Shown: piece by piece, positions 26,556 to 36,473 of the stretch
Numbering within the stretch: position 1 is the first letter of the stretch
Layout: every line of letters starts with the position of its first letter
Assembly: GCA_016201275.1 (NCBI GenBank)
Contig: JACQDB010000138.1
Span: 140,232-204,231, forward strand
Direction: 5' to 3'
Source of the DNA: Acidobacteriota bacterium
GTDB lineage: Bacteria; Acidobacteriota; Blastocatellia; UBA7656
Length of the DNA: 64,000 bases
Notes under the pieces: model-generated
Seen by the model: only the letters and a program-made list of their open reading frames with translations
Databases searched by the model: none
Told to the model about the DNA's origin: nothing
Program-made: the position numbers and the translations under genes

Positions 26556-28151
26556 TTACTCTGCCGCGACATATTCGCCGAAGACGTTTCGCAAGCTATC
26601 GGAAATTTCGCCCAGCGTCGCATACGCTTCAACGGCGGTGAGGATGCGCGGCATCAGGTTGTCATTCATTCGCGCAGCCTGCGCGATTTGATGCAAAGCG
26701 GCTTCGACGGCTTTTGCATCGCGGCGCTCACGCACGGCTTGCACTCTTGCGACTTGTTCGCGCTCTAATTTTTCATCAAGGCGCAGCACAGGCATTCGCA
26801 CTTCTTCATCCATCGTGAAGCGATTGACGCCAACCACGATTTGCTCGTTAGCTTCAACCGCCAGTTGGTAAGTATAGGAAGCGCGTTCGATTTCGCGTTG
26901 CACAAAACCTTTCTCTATCGCCATTAACATTCCACCCAAATCGTCAATCTTTTGGATGTACTCCATCGCCAGTCTCTCTATTTCGTTGGTCAAATGTTCT
27001 ATCGTGTATGAACCGGCAAGGGCGTCCGCCGTATCCGCTACGCCGGATTCGTAACCAATCACCTGCTGTGTGCGAAGCGCGATTCTTGCCGCGTGTTCCG
27101 TAGGCAAACCCAGAGCTTCGTCCATCGAATTGGTGTGCAGCGATTGCGCCCCACCTAAGACCGCTGCTAGAGCTTGAATGGTGGTGCGTATGATGTTGAG
27201 TTCCGCTTGCTGCGCTGTCAGCGTTGAGCCTGCGGTCTGCGCGTGAAAACGCAAGGCCTGCGAACGCGCATCTTTTGCGCCGAACCTATCGCGCATAATC
27301 TTTGCCCACAAACGCCGCGCCGCGCGAAACTTTGCCACCTCTTCTAAAAATTGATTGTGCGAGTTGAAAAAGAAAGCGATGCGCGGCGCGAAATCATCAA
27401 CGCCGAGGCCTGCATCAACCGCCGCTTGCACGTAGCAAATCGCATCCGCCAAAGTAAATGCTACCTCTTGCGCGGCAGTCGAACCGGCTTCGCGTATGTG
27501 ATAACCGGAGATCGAAATGGTGTTCCATTTGGGAACCTCTTTGGCGCAATAAGCGAAAATATCCGTGACGATTCTAAGCGATGGGTGCGGCGGATAAATA
27601 TAGGTGCCGCGTGCGATGTACTCTTTAAGAATGTCGTTTTGAATCGTGCCGGAAATTTTGGCGGGCGAGACATTTTGTTTCTTGGCTACGGCAATGTACA
27701 TAGCAAGCAGAATCGCCGCCGTCGAATTGATGGTCATCGAAGTCGAAACTTTATCAAGCGGGATTTGCTCGAATAAGGTTTCCATATCTTCTAGGGTATC
27801 AATTGCCACGCCGACTTTGCCGACTTCGCCTTGCGCCATTGCGTGGTCAGAGTCGTAGCCCATCTGCGTAGGTAAATCGAAGGCTACGGACAAACCCGTC
27901 TGTCCTTGCGACAGCAGATAGCGATAGCGCGCATTCGATTCGGCTGCCGTAGCAAAGCCCGCGTACTGGCGCATCGTCCACAGCTTGCTGCGGTACATGG
28001 TCGGGTAAGGTCCGCGAGTGAAGGGAAACTGCCCGGGGTTTGCCAAGTCTTGTTGATAATCAATCGCCGCGTCTTCGGGACCGAAGGCGACTTTCATTTC
28101 AATGCCTGAAGTAGTTTGCGCGGTTTTTTCGCTTCGTTCTTTTGAACTCAT
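26556..28151 (-). CDS. mutA: Methylmalonyl-CoA mutase large subunit (catalytic domain only)
   Basis: Interconverts succinyl-CoA and methylmalonyl-CoA with coenzyme B12. The 531-residue chain holds only the TIM-barrel domain; the B12-binding domain must come from a separate small subunit. Substrate-pocket residues fit methylmalonyl-CoA rather than isobutyryl-CoA: the Tyr of [10 protein letters not shown] (Tyr89 of the Propionibacterium enzyme) and the Arg ending [10 protein letters not shown] (Arg207). The usual Arg82 is Lys here (MYRSKLW). [18 protein letters not shown] and [15 protein letters not shown] are also typical. TTG 28172 is an alternative start. The organism could use it for propionate or branched-chain amino acid breakdown. 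Confidence 0.9.
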   Translation of the reverse strand: MSSKERSEKTAQTTSGIEMKVAFGPEDAAIDYQQDLANPGQFPFTRGPYPTMYRSKLWTMRQYAGFATAAESNARYRYLLSQGQTGLSVAFDLPTQMGYDSDHAMAQGEVGKVGVAIDTLEDMETLFEQIPLDKVSTSMTINSTAAILLAMYIAVAKKQNVSPAKISGTIQNDILKEYIARGTYIYPPHPSLRIVTDIFAYCAKEVPKWNTISISGYHIREAGSTAAQEVAFTLADAICYVQAAVDAGLGVDDFAPRIAFFFNSHNQFLEEVAKFRAARRLWAKIMRDRFGAKDARSQALRFHAQTAGSTLTAQQAELNIIRTTIQALAAVLGGAQSLHTNSMDEALGLPTEHAARIALRTQQVIGYESGVADTADALAGSYTIEHLTNEIERLAMEYIQKIDDLGGMLMAIEKGFVQREIERASYTYQLAVEANEQIVVGVNRFTMDEEVRMPVLRLDEKLEREQVARVQAVRERRDAKAVEAALHQIAQAARMNDNLMPRILTAVEAYATLGEISDSLRNVFGEYVAAE

Positions 28152-28298
28152 AATCAGCGTTGAGACTAACAAAACACTCTAAGGCTTGCCAGTCGGCGTG
28201 GCTGTACGAAAGCTATGCTTGAAACTTCTGTGGGGTCATTAGAGTTCTCGACGATGAGGAAAGTCGCGTGGTGAAATCGCGAAGAGCAATCAAAAGCC

Positions 28299-29600
28299 TT
28301 AGAGTTGGCAATCGCTGCGAGAGGGCAGCAAAGAGCTTGCGACAATTGCCAGAAAAATCAGCACTGCGCCGATAAAAACTAACGAATGCCCATCGCACCA
28401 TTCGGCGGCAGCAAGACCTATCAATTTCGGGCTGGTGAGATTAAACAACGCGAAAGTTATTGCCAATGTCGCCAGAGAAAACTTTTTCACTCGTGATGTA
28501 GGTTGGCGCAAGACTTGGCTAATTAAAAACGCTATGGGCAAAATCAAGATCACGAAATGTTGCTTCCAACTGAGCGGCGAAAGCAGCGCCGACAAGCAGA
28601 AGAACAGCGCCGCCGCAGCTATCTGTTTTTTGGCTTTGAATGCCGCAAAAAACGCCAGTGCCAGAAAAGCCAAGCCGATAATCATGGTCGTGGTGCTTGC
28701 CGGATCGGTCGCTTCAGTGTTGCCTTTGATGCGTTCAATCGCAGCGCGTAAAGATTGATTGCCGTGATAAGCGAGATTGAAGCCTTGCTCGTTGTTAATC
28801 GTGCGATTGACAAAAGTACGGAACGCTGCGGGAGCGCGAGAACCGAACGGCGCAAAGCTCAAAGCCGTTACCACAACCAACAATGCAACACAGGCAGCCG
28901 CAAATTTTACTCTGCCTTTGGCAAGGTGATAGAGCAGGAAAACCAGCGGCGTGATTTTGATTGATACTGCTAAAACCAAGGCAATAGCCGAGAGGATTTT
29001 TTTATCCTTCGAGTAAAAATAGAGATGTGCCAACGCCAACGCAGCAACCAAGATATTCACTTGCCCATAATCGAAGTTATCTAAAACGAAGCGCAATAAA
29101 ATAATCAACGTAAGGGTTTGGAGTACCGCCTTCAGGCGGAAGCTTCCTTTGAAGAAACTTCCGCCTGAAGGCGGTACTCCAAACTCTTGGGATTTTTCCT
29201 TGATGAAACTTCCGCCTGAAGGCGGTACTACGAATTCTTGTTCATCTCGAACTACCAGCCGTGCAGACATTCGCAAAGCCGCCAACAAAGAAAACGCGCT
29301 AATCAAAAACCAACTATATGCGGCAAAGGGCAAAGGCAATGCCGCAAGTGGCACAAGCAATTCGGCTAATAAGGGCGGATAAAGATAAGGCGTCCACGCG
29401 CCTAAAGAGTTGTCGTAAGGGGTTCGCCCCGCAACCATCTCTTGCGCGGCAAAGTAATAGACATTGAAATCATTTTTGTATTGCTGTGGATTTGCGCCTG
29501 AACGCTGCGCGAAATAGATGCCGCCGAGCAAAACGGCAAGGATGAAAAAAAGCTTCAACGGCGAGAGTTTACGCGACGCTTTCTTTGCTGATTCATTCAT
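28299..29600 (-). CDS. GT87/DUF2029-type membrane glycosyltransferase with repeat insertion
   Basis: A polytopic membrane protein of 433 residues with the family pattern KNDFNVYYFAAQEMVAGRTP, then YLYPPLLAELLVPLAALPLP and about nine further hydrophobic helices. These are lipid-linked mannosyltransferase-like enzymes that act in envelope glycolipid or glycoprotein synthesis. At about residues 112-160 the chain is broken by repeat-encoded peptide with two VPPSGGSF units, translated in frame from a palindrome at 29117-29230. The insertion lies between two helices, so the protein may tolerate it. Confidence 0.8.
   Translation of the reverse strand: MNESAKKASRKLSPLKLFFILAVLLGGIYFAQRSGANPQQYKNDFNVYYFAAQEMVAGRTPYDNSLGAWTPYLYPPLLAELLVPLAALPLPFAAYSWFLISAFSLLAALRMSARLVVRDEQEFVVPPSGGSFIKEKSQEFGVPPSGGSFFKGSFRLKAVLQTLTLIILLRFVLDNFDYGQVNILVAALALAHLYFYSKDKKILSAIALVLAVSIKITPLVFLLYHLAKGRVKFAAACVALLVVVTALSFAPFGSRAPAAFRTFVNRTINNEQGFNLAYHGNQSLRAAIERIKGNTEATDPASTTTMIIGLAFLALAFFAAFKAKKQIAAAALFFCLSALLSPLSWKQHFVILILPIAFLISQVLRQPTSRVKKFSLATLAITFALFNLTSPKLIGLAAAEWCDGHSLVFIGAVLIFLAIVASSLLPSRSDCQL
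29117..29230. repeat. Triplicated palindromic repeat within a CDS
   Basis: Arms at 29117-29142 and 29158-29183 form a perfect 26-bp inverted repeat (core CTTCCGCCTGAAGGCGGTAC). A third copy of the core lies at 29209-29230. Related palindromes exist at 53155-53218 and about 51455-51480. The reading frame passes through all three. Confidence 0.85.
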
Positions 29601-29829
29601 TCGCTCATTCGCTAAAAGAGGGCGGCGCAGCCGCAGAATATTTAATACAGACTTCTCGGAAAGGCAGCGCCTATCCCCACATCAAAGCGGCACAGCCGCA
29701 AGAACCTTTGCAAGAACACTAGATCAGTTTCTGCTTGTACGGGCGACCCTGCGGTGGTCGCCCGTACATTCAGGTGCAAAGCGCTCTAATCCGAACAATA
29801 CTGATAAAAAAATTGCCAGCCGACTCACA
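29601..29829. other. Intergenic region with REP-type hairpin
   Basis: No gene is seen. At 29737-29767 GTACGGGCGACC pairs with GGTCGCCCGTAC around a 7-base loop, a perfect 12-bp stem and a copy of the family at 11356 and 49971. It lies just upstream of the DUF2029 gene on the minus strand and after the cdsA stop. Confidence 0.7.
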
Positions 29830-30651
29830 TCAAAAGTATTCGCCAAACCAGCGCCAATAAAAATAGAGCAACGGCGCGCAAAACAGTATGCTGTCAACGC
29901 GATCCAGCATCCCGCCATGTCCCGGCAAAAGCGTCCCCGAATCTTTCACTTCAGAACCGCGCTTGAGCATAGACTCCGCTAAATCACCGACCGGACCAAC
30001 CAGACCAATCAAGGCTCCAAGCAGTAACGAGTGCAGCAAATTCATTTCGTGAAAAAATGCCCATCGGCACAAAGGACCCGCTGCGATTGCCGCAATCAAT
30101 CCGCCAACGAAACCTTCAATAGTCTTGCCCGGACTGATGCGCGGCGCGAGTTTGTTTTTGCCTAACGAACGCCCTGTGTAATATGCGCCGGTGTCTGTAA
30201 AAACAACCATCGCAAAAAACATGGTCAGCAATTTCGCTGCAAGCTGGGTAGTCTGCGCGGTGTCTGGAATCATCCGCACACGGACTAAAAATCCCGCCAG
30301 CAACGCCACGTAAGCCACACCGAACAGCGTAGCCGCAACCGACACCAACGCATTTTTCAGGTCATCAGGTTTCATCAAAGCGCAAGCCAGTGACAGCATA
30401 ACCAGCGCCGTCAGCACTGCCGCAAGCCATTCAACTTTGCCAAAAACAAAACCGGCGACGAGGGCAAGCCCTGCGAGGTAGCCTAAAAAATTATGCGTCT
30501 GACAACCGACTTTTGCCGCCAAGTTGTAAAATTCGCTGATGGCGATGACGATGGCGATGGCGGCAAGCGCGGCGAAGAAATAAGGGATGCTGCTCCACAC
30601 CGTGTAGAGCAAAATCGGCAGCACGACTAGGGCGGTGAGGATTCGTTTCAT
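29830..30651 (-). CDS. cdsA: Phosphatidate cytidylyltransferase
   Basis: Inner-membrane enzyme that makes CDP-diacylglycerol from phosphatidate and CTP for phospholipid synthesis. ATG 30651 (MKRILTALVVLPILLYTVW) gives 273 residues with about eight helices. The C-terminal signature is GDLAESMLKRGSEVKDSGTL and PGHGGMLDRVDS, with the conserved Lys-Asp and Asp residues. It lies 62 bases downstream of uppS, the usual uppS-cdsA arrangement. Confidence 0.95.
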   Translation of the reverse strand: MKRILTALVVLPILLYTVWSSIPYFFAALAAIAIVIAISEFYNLAAKVGCQTHNFLGYLAGLALVAGFVFGKVEWLAAVLTALVMLSLACALMKPDDLKNALVSVAATLFGVAYVALLAGFLVRVRMIPDTAQTTQLAAKLLTMFFAMVVFTDTGAYYTGRSLGKNKLAPRISPGKTIEGFVGGLIAAIAAGPLCRWAFFHEMNLLHSLLLGALIGLVGPVGDLAESMLKRGSEVKDSGTLLPGHGGMLDRVDSILFCAPLLYFYWRWFGEYF

Positions 30652-30713
30652 AGATTGAGGTTGAACAGCACACACGAATCGGCAAAGGCTCGCGCTTGCC
30701 GCTCTTGTTTCGG

Positions 30714-31538
30714 CTATTTCAGGTTGGCCACGAAGAGCGAATTTTTCTCCGGCGTTTTGACATCGCCGTAACGGCGTTCGCGTCTTTGAAATTCGAGAAC
30801 CGCCGCGAAAAAATCGGCGCGGCGAAAATCCGGCCACAAGGTTTCAGTCACATAAATTTCGCTGTAGGCGATCTGCCACAACAGAAAATTCGATACACGC
30901 ATTTCGCCGCTCGTGCGAATCAACAAATCCGGATCGGGCAAGCCGCGTGTATAAAGATGGCGTGCCAAATCGGCTTCGCTGATTTGTGCGGGGTCTTGGT
31001 GATGATGCGCTGCTTCGGTGACAATGCTCTTGATGGCATCCAGAATGTCCGCACGTCCGCTGTAATTGAGCGCCACGCTCAACACCGTGCCGGTATTGGT
31101 TTCGGTGTCGCGGCGTGCCTGCTCAATTTCGCGGCGCACCGAGGCATCAAGGTCTTGTTCGCGACCAATAGTTTGAAAGCGTATATTGTTGTCCTGCAAG
31201 GTGCGAATCTCTTTGCGTAAAAACTCTTTCAACAGCGCCATCAAGGCCTGCACTTCCAGTTTCGGGCGTTTCCAGTTCTCCGTCGAAAAAGCGTAGAGCG
31301 TCAGGTAAGCAATATGCAATCGCGCCGCTGTGTCCACCGCTGCGCGCACCGATTCCGCGCCGGCTCGATGACCGGCTACGCGAGGCAGATTGCGCCGCGC
31401 CGCCCAGCGTCCGTTGCCATCCATGATGATGGCGACGTGCGCGGGCAAACGCTCGACTTCCAATTGGCGAAGCAACAGGTCGTCCTTCGCGTTGGCTTCA
31501 ATAAGGCCGGCAAAATTTTTCAGTAGCTGCTTTTGCAT
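30714..31538 (-). CDS. uppS: Undecaprenyl diphosphate synthase
   Basis: Cis-prenyltransferase that makes the C55 lipid carrier for peptidoglycan and other glycans. The 274 residues include IIMDGNGRWA (catalytic Asp), GHRAGAESVRAAV, LTLYAFSTENWKRP, and the end DLLIRTSGEMRVSNFLLWQ with SEIYVTETLWPDF. The N-terminus has about 20 extra residues relative to the shortest members. It heads the uppS-cdsA unit. Confidence 0.96.
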   Translation of the reverse strand: MQKQLLKNFAGLIEANAKDDLLLRQLEVERLPAHVAIIMDGNGRWAARRNLPRVAGHRAGAESVRAAVDTAARLHIAYLTLYAFSTENWKRPKLEVQALMALLKEFLRKEIRTLQDNNIRFQTIGREQDLDASVRREIEQARRDTETNTGTVLSVALNYSGRADILDAIKSIVTEAAHHHQDPAQISEADLARHLYTRGLPDPDLLIRTSGEMRVSNFLLWQIAYSEIYVTETLWPDFRRADFFAAVLEFQRRERRYGDVKTPEKNSLFVANLK

Positions 31539-31639
31539 GAAGGTAAAAATTTTCCTGAAAGCAAAACCCCCGCGACGCCTGATGCCCGGTTATGCAGGCT
31601 TGGCGTTTTCCGCGTTCTCTTTCAGACGGCTGATTATAG

Positions 31640-32782
<1,143 letters not shown>

Positions 32783-32877
32783 TCGTCGCGCCTGAGTTCT
32801 TCAACCCAGACGCTTACGCAATGTTGTGGCCTGCAACTTGCCAACCGTCAAGTCTAGCTTGTTGTTGGAGGTGAGGT

Positions 32878-33519
32878 TTGCGAAAGCTGTTGGCGGCGCT
32901 GTTGGCCTATGCCTGGGGAACTTCGTTTTTTGCCTGGGTGCGAAAGTTGGGCAGCTTGGGATTGTTCCTGTTGGGCATTCTCGATTCGTCATTTTTGTTT
33001 CTGCCCTTCGGCAATGACCTGTTATTGATCGCGCTAGTGAGTTCGCAAAGAACCAGCAAAATCTGGATTCTCTATGTACTTTCAGCGGCCTTGGGTTCGC
33101 TTGTCGGCGTCTTTTTCGTTGACCTGATGGCGCGAAAAATGGGCGAACAAGGGTTGGAAAAATTCGTCAAGGCCAACAAGATTAAACGGTTGAAAGCGAA
33201 GATGGAAAAGAATGCCGGGAGAGTAATTTTTGTAGCTACGTTGATGCCGCCGCCCTTCCCGTTCACCGCTGCGGTGATGACTGCTTCGGCATTGCAGACG
33301 CCGCGCAAGGTCGTCTTCACCGCCATCGTATTCGGCAGGTTGGTGCGCTTCACCGTTGAAGCCATACTGGCGCTATATTTCGGGCGACAGGTACACAGAT
33401 TTCTGGAATCGGACGTGATGAATTATGTGGTGTATGGATTCATAACGATAGCGGTAATCGGCAGCATCATCTCGATTCGCAAATGGCTCGGCAGTCAACA
33501 AAAATCCGTCGCGGCTTAA
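32878..33519 (+). CDS. VTT-domain (DedA/SNARE-associated) membrane protein
   Basis: A 213-residue inner-membrane protein. GGAGGTGAGG just upstream supports the TTG start at 32878. It has the VTT-family features: a re-entrant-like SSFLFLPFGNDLLLIALVSS, several helices, and the Gly/Pro-rich segment AGRVIFVATLMPPPFPFTAA. The family includes DedA and YqjA-like proteins that may flip lipids. No neighbour gives a more exact role. Confidence 0.75.
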   Translation: MRKLLAALLAYAWGTSFFAWVRKLGSLGLFLLGILDSSFLFLPFGNDLLLIALVSSQRTSKIWILYVLSAALGSLVGVFFVDLMARKMGEQGLEKFVKANKIKRLKAKMEKNAGRVIFVATLMPPPFPFTAAVMTASALQTPRKVVFTAIVFGRLVRFTVEAILALYFGRQVHRFLESDVMNYVVYGFITIAVIGSIISIRKWLGSQQKSVAA

Positions 33520-33560
33520 TACATTGAACCCTGTCACCCTTAGAGGTAAAGAACACACAA

Positions 33561-33593
33561 GAGTAGGGGCAGGGCTTGTCCCTGCCCCTACTC
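33561..33593. terminator. Perfect 14-bp hairpin between convergent genes
   Basis: GAGTAGGGGCAGGG (33561-33574) pairs with CCCTGCCCCTACTC (33580-33593) around CTTGT. It sits between the VTT gene and truA, so it can end both transcripts, although no T-run is present. Confidence 0.65.
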
Positions 33594-33623
33594 AAACTGT
33601 CAAAAGAAAGAAATCCAAACCCA

Positions 33624-34379
33624 TCAATAATCAACCCGCAGCAGCGTCAATCCATGCGCTTTAGCGGTTTGTCCGGCGTTTCGGCGGTCGCCGCTGGCCA
33701 GCGCTTCGCCAACCTCTTCGACTTTGCGAAAGCCTCTGCCGACATCTAGCAAAGTTCCGGCCATCGTTCTGACCATATAGCGCAGAAAACCATCGGCAGT
33801 AGCCGTTATCAAAATGCGCTTGCCCGATTTTTCTTCGGCAACCGAAATCTCTAAGCGTGTCAGCGTTCGCACATGGTCTTTGACTTCGGAATCGGCAACC
33901 GTGAAGGCGCTGAAATCATGCTGACCCATCAATAAAGACGCGGCTTCGCGCATCGCTTCCACGTCTAGTTTATCGCGATGAAAGAGCGCATAGCGATAGT
34001 CGAAAGGAGGGATGACTTCACCGGAAAAAATTTTATAGCCGTAAGTTTTCGCTTGCGCCGAAAAGCGCGCATGAAAATCATCCGCTACCAATTCAACATC
34101 CATCACGCGAATATCACGCGGTAGATTGCCGTTGATGGCTTCGCGCAATTTCGTCGGCGTAATTTCACGCTCAAGAAAAAAGTTCGCCACCTGTCCTTCG
34201 GCATGAACTCCTGCATCGGTGCGCCCGGCTCCGTGAAGGGTAACCGCGCGATGGTCGAGCAAAGAAAGCGCCCGCTGCAATTCCCCTTGAATCGTCAACC
34301 CACGCGGTTGAATCTGCCAGCCGTGATAGTTAGTGCCGTCGTATTGAATGGTGATTTTATAATTCGACTTCTCCCTCAC
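33624..34379 (-). CDS. truA: tRNA pseudouridine(38-40) synthase
   Basis: Converts uridines 38-40 in the tRNA anticodon stem to pseudouridine. The 251-residue protein has the N-terminal motif YKITIQYDGTNYHGWQIQP and the catalytic Asp in GAGRTDAGVHAEGQVANF, then FRYMVRTMAGTLLDVG. The GTG start at 34379 lies behind a purine-rich GGGAGTGAGG. pyrE lies just upstream, with a pyrimidine-rich low-complexity spacer. Confidence 0.95.
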   Translation of the reverse strand: MREKSNYKITIQYDGTNYHGWQIQPRGLTIQGELQRALSLLDHRAVTLHGAGRTDAGVHAEGQVANFFLEREITPTKLREAINGNLPRDIRVMDVELVADDFHARFSAQAKTYGYKIFSGEVIPPFDYRYALFHRDKLDVEAMREAASLLMGQHDFSAFTVADSEVKDHVRTLTRLEISVAEEKSGKRILITATADGFLRYMVRTMAGTLLDVGRGFRKVEEVGEALASGDRRNAGQTAKAHGLTLLRVDY

Positions 34380-34417
34380 TCCCCTGCTCCCCTACTCCCC
34401 ACTCCCCCACGTCCCGT

Positions 34418-34993
34418 TCACTTCCGGCTTCCCGGTTTGATCGCCATCGTTCCCTGGGCGCACAGTGGGCAGCTTTCGGGTTGATAAGTCGGCACTTCAA
34501 GGGTGAGCAGAGCGACGCGAACAACGCCTACGTCTGCATAGCCGCCGCTGCGATCAATGACCGAACCTGCGCCGATAACCAGACCTCCGGCGCGTTCGAC
34601 CGCCTCAATGGTTTCGCGTGTAGAGCCGCCCGTGGTCACTACATCTTCGACCACCAAGACGCGCTCACCGGCTTCGAATTTGAAGCCGCGCCGCAACGTC
34701 ATCGCGCCGTTTTCGCGTTCGGTAAACAAGGCACGTACACCCAAAGCGCGTGCCGTTTCGTGCGCGACAATAATGCCGCCGATGGCCGGAGCGACAACCG
34801 CTGTGAGCGCCGCATGATGGAAGGCATCGGCCAATTGACGGCCAATCCATTCGGCGTGCTGCGGGTGTTGCAAGACCAGAGCGCATTGCAGGTAACGCGG
34901 GCTGTGCAACCCGGAGGTCAATAAAAAATGGCCTTCCAGCAAAGCTCCGGTCTGCTGAAATATTGAGAGTAATTGTTCGGATGGTTCCGTCAT
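34418..34993 (-). CDS. pyrE: Orotate phosphoribosyltransferase
   Basis: Makes orotidine 5'-phosphate from orotate and PRPP in pyrimidine synthesis. In 191 residues it has LLEGHFLLTSGLHSPRY, the loop with ERENGAMTLRRGF and the PRPP-binding VLVVEDVVTTGGST. The C-terminus carries a CPLC pair and a basic tail. It lies 38 bases upstream of truA on the same strand, so the two may be co-transcribed. Confidence 0.96.
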   Translation of the reverse strand: MTEPSEQLLSIFQQTGALLEGHFLLTSGLHSPRYLQCALVLQHPQHAEWIGRQLADAFHHAALTAVVAPAIGGIIVAHETARALGVRALFTERENGAMTLRRGFKFEAGERVLVVEDVVTTGGSTRETIEAVERAGGLVIGAGSVIDRSGGYADVGVVRVALLTLEVPTYQPESCPLCAQGTMAIKPGSRK

Positions 34994-35386
34994 AAGTTTT
35001 ATGGTTTTGGTTTCCTTGATAACGAATGAAGCGTTGAGTTTTCAATTGCTGTCATCCGTTTTTCGCTGGTGCGCGACCTCATCAAGCCGTTCATACTAAC
35101 ACGAAATCCGTGAATGGTCAGTCGGCAATCGTTGGCCTGTATAATCGGTCAGCAAGCAAGGCAGGGTTATGCAGCGGTTGCCAATAAATTGAGGACGCTC
35201 GCTATTGCATCCTCAACGGAACGCGGGTAGAACGGATGGAGCGGGTTGCACCACTCATATGTAGAAGGTAATCGGCAAATCACTATCGCATTCGTAAAAT
35301 TCGTATTAGCTGCCAGGCAGCAGCAACGGGGTAAGCCGGAAGAGCGTTACGATTATTGAGACCTTGGAAGTATACTTGCCGCTGAA
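34994..35386. other. Intergenic region, no gene seen
   Basis: The 393 bases between pyrE and the DUF6338 gene carry no supported gene. A minus-strand open frame overlaps the start of pyrE but has no family. No pyrimidine-responsive leader could be recognised. Confidence 0.35.
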
Positions 35387-36154
35387 ATGCCGACGACACT
35401 AGAAGCGCTGCTCATAGCATTCTTTGCTATCCTTCCGGGGTTCCTCGGTGAACGTGTCTATAATGCTCTAGTTGGTGCGGATTGGCGAGAAAAGGATTGG
35501 CAAAGAATCTTGAGTTTGGTTTTATTCAGTACCATAGGTTTAGCTCTCTATGTTGTATCGGGGAGATTGTTTGGCTGGCCTCCACCGATTTACGTATTCC
35601 CAAACAGCTTTAATTTTGGTGCTATAAATCCAGATACTGTGCACTTGCTTTTTCTGCCCTATCTTGGCCATTGCGTTGGAGCAACTTTCGTAGGTTTTCT
35701 TGCCGCAGTGAGCCGCAGGCTGCTTGGGCGATGGTTGCGGTTTCAATCTCCTTATCCTGCTGTGTGGGATGAATTTCTTCGTTCCTATGCTCCGAAACAT
35801 TGGGTAGTCATTACCCTTACGAACGGAGATGTCTATGCTGGATACATAAAAAGCGCTGATAAATCAGTGGCCTTGGATGAGCGTGATATTGTACTAGCTG
35901 AGCCTGCACAATATGACGAGGAAAAGAAAACCTATTTGGCAGCAAGGTATCAGTACCTTTTCATCCCTGCTACAATGGTTTCGTTAATTGCGGTTATTTA
36001 TAGTTCTGACCTTGATACTGAACGAGTAACAGAGGTTGGTAAACCAATCTTTGATGAAGGAGAAAAAGATGAGCAGAGAAAGATCAACTCCTCCACCGCC
36101 GAGGAAAGAGGAAAAACAAGTAGAAAGACCAGCTCCTCCAGAAAGAAGACCTGA
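35387..36154 (+). CDS. DUF6338 family membrane protein
   Basis: A 255-residue protein with an N-terminal helix (EALLIAFFAILPGFLGERVY), two more membrane segments near residues 45-60 and 88-108, and then a soluble domain starting PKHWVVITLTNGDVYAGYIK and ending in a charged, Lys/Ser-rich tail. The 'W-V-x-L-x-NG-x-x-Y-x-G-x-I' block is typical of DUF6338, found in many genomes and in accessory regions. Codon use looks more AT-rich than its neighbours, suggesting recent acquisition. The next ORF overlaps its end. Confidence 0.7.
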   Translation: MPTTLEALLIAFFAILPGFLGERVYNALVGADWREKDWQRILSLVLFSTIGLALYVVSGRLFGWPPPIYVFPNSFNFGAINPDTVHLLFLPYLGHCVGATFVGFLAAVSRRLLGRWLRFQSPYPAVWDEFLRSYAPKHWVVITLTNGDVYAGYIKSADKSVALDERDIVLAEPAQYDEEKKTYLAARYQYLFIPATMVSLIAVIYSSDLDTERVTEVGKPIFDEGEKDEQRKINSSTAEERGKTSRKTSSSRKKT

Positions 36155-36212
36155 AGGCCCACCACCCGCACCACCAAGGCCGCGAGAGTCTGCCAGACCA
36201 CGAGACCATTAA
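36069..36212 (+). CDS. Pro/Arg-rich micro-ORF overlapping DUF6338 gene
   Basis: A 47-codon frame starts at ATG 36069 inside the 3' end of the DUF6338 gene, in another frame, behind GAAGGAGAAAAAG. It encodes MSRERSTPPPPRKEEKQVER and then a Pro/Arg-rich tail ending RPRDH. A GGAG site and a complete frame through to TAA argue for a real overlapping gene. Its role is unknown. Confidence 0.5.
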   Translation: MSRERSTPPPPRKEEKQVERPAPPERRPEGPPPAPPRPRESARPRDH

Positions 36213-36473
36213 CGGTTGATGGCCGCGTCAGGCCGCGCTTAACGAATGCTATGAAGCGGTGGCGGCGAAGCAACTCTCTCATCGTCATGCCATTGTCGCA
36301 CGCGGCCCCATTGACGTGCAGCACTCCATCTGGATTTGCGTGACCAAGCCCACTCGCTTCATCGTCGAGAACCCCATCACCATTGGGTTTATCTGGCACA
36401 TTGGTTCGGAGCGCAAAACGCGCTGTCGGCATTGGCCGTCTTCCTCTATAATCTCCCTTTTCTCAAACCAATC

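Noticed and set aside
28152..28298. B12 riboswitch upstream of the methylmalonyl-CoA mutase gene
   Set aside because: The short gap has no B12-box and no room for the fold.
29601..29829. REP hairpin as a CRISPR unit
   Set aside because: It is single, with no regularly spaced copy; the copies are tens of kb apart.
35998..36432. Minus-strand 144-codon open frame over the DUF6338 gene end and the hpnC leader
   Set aside because: It lies largely opposite a supported gene, has no ribosome site and no recognised family.
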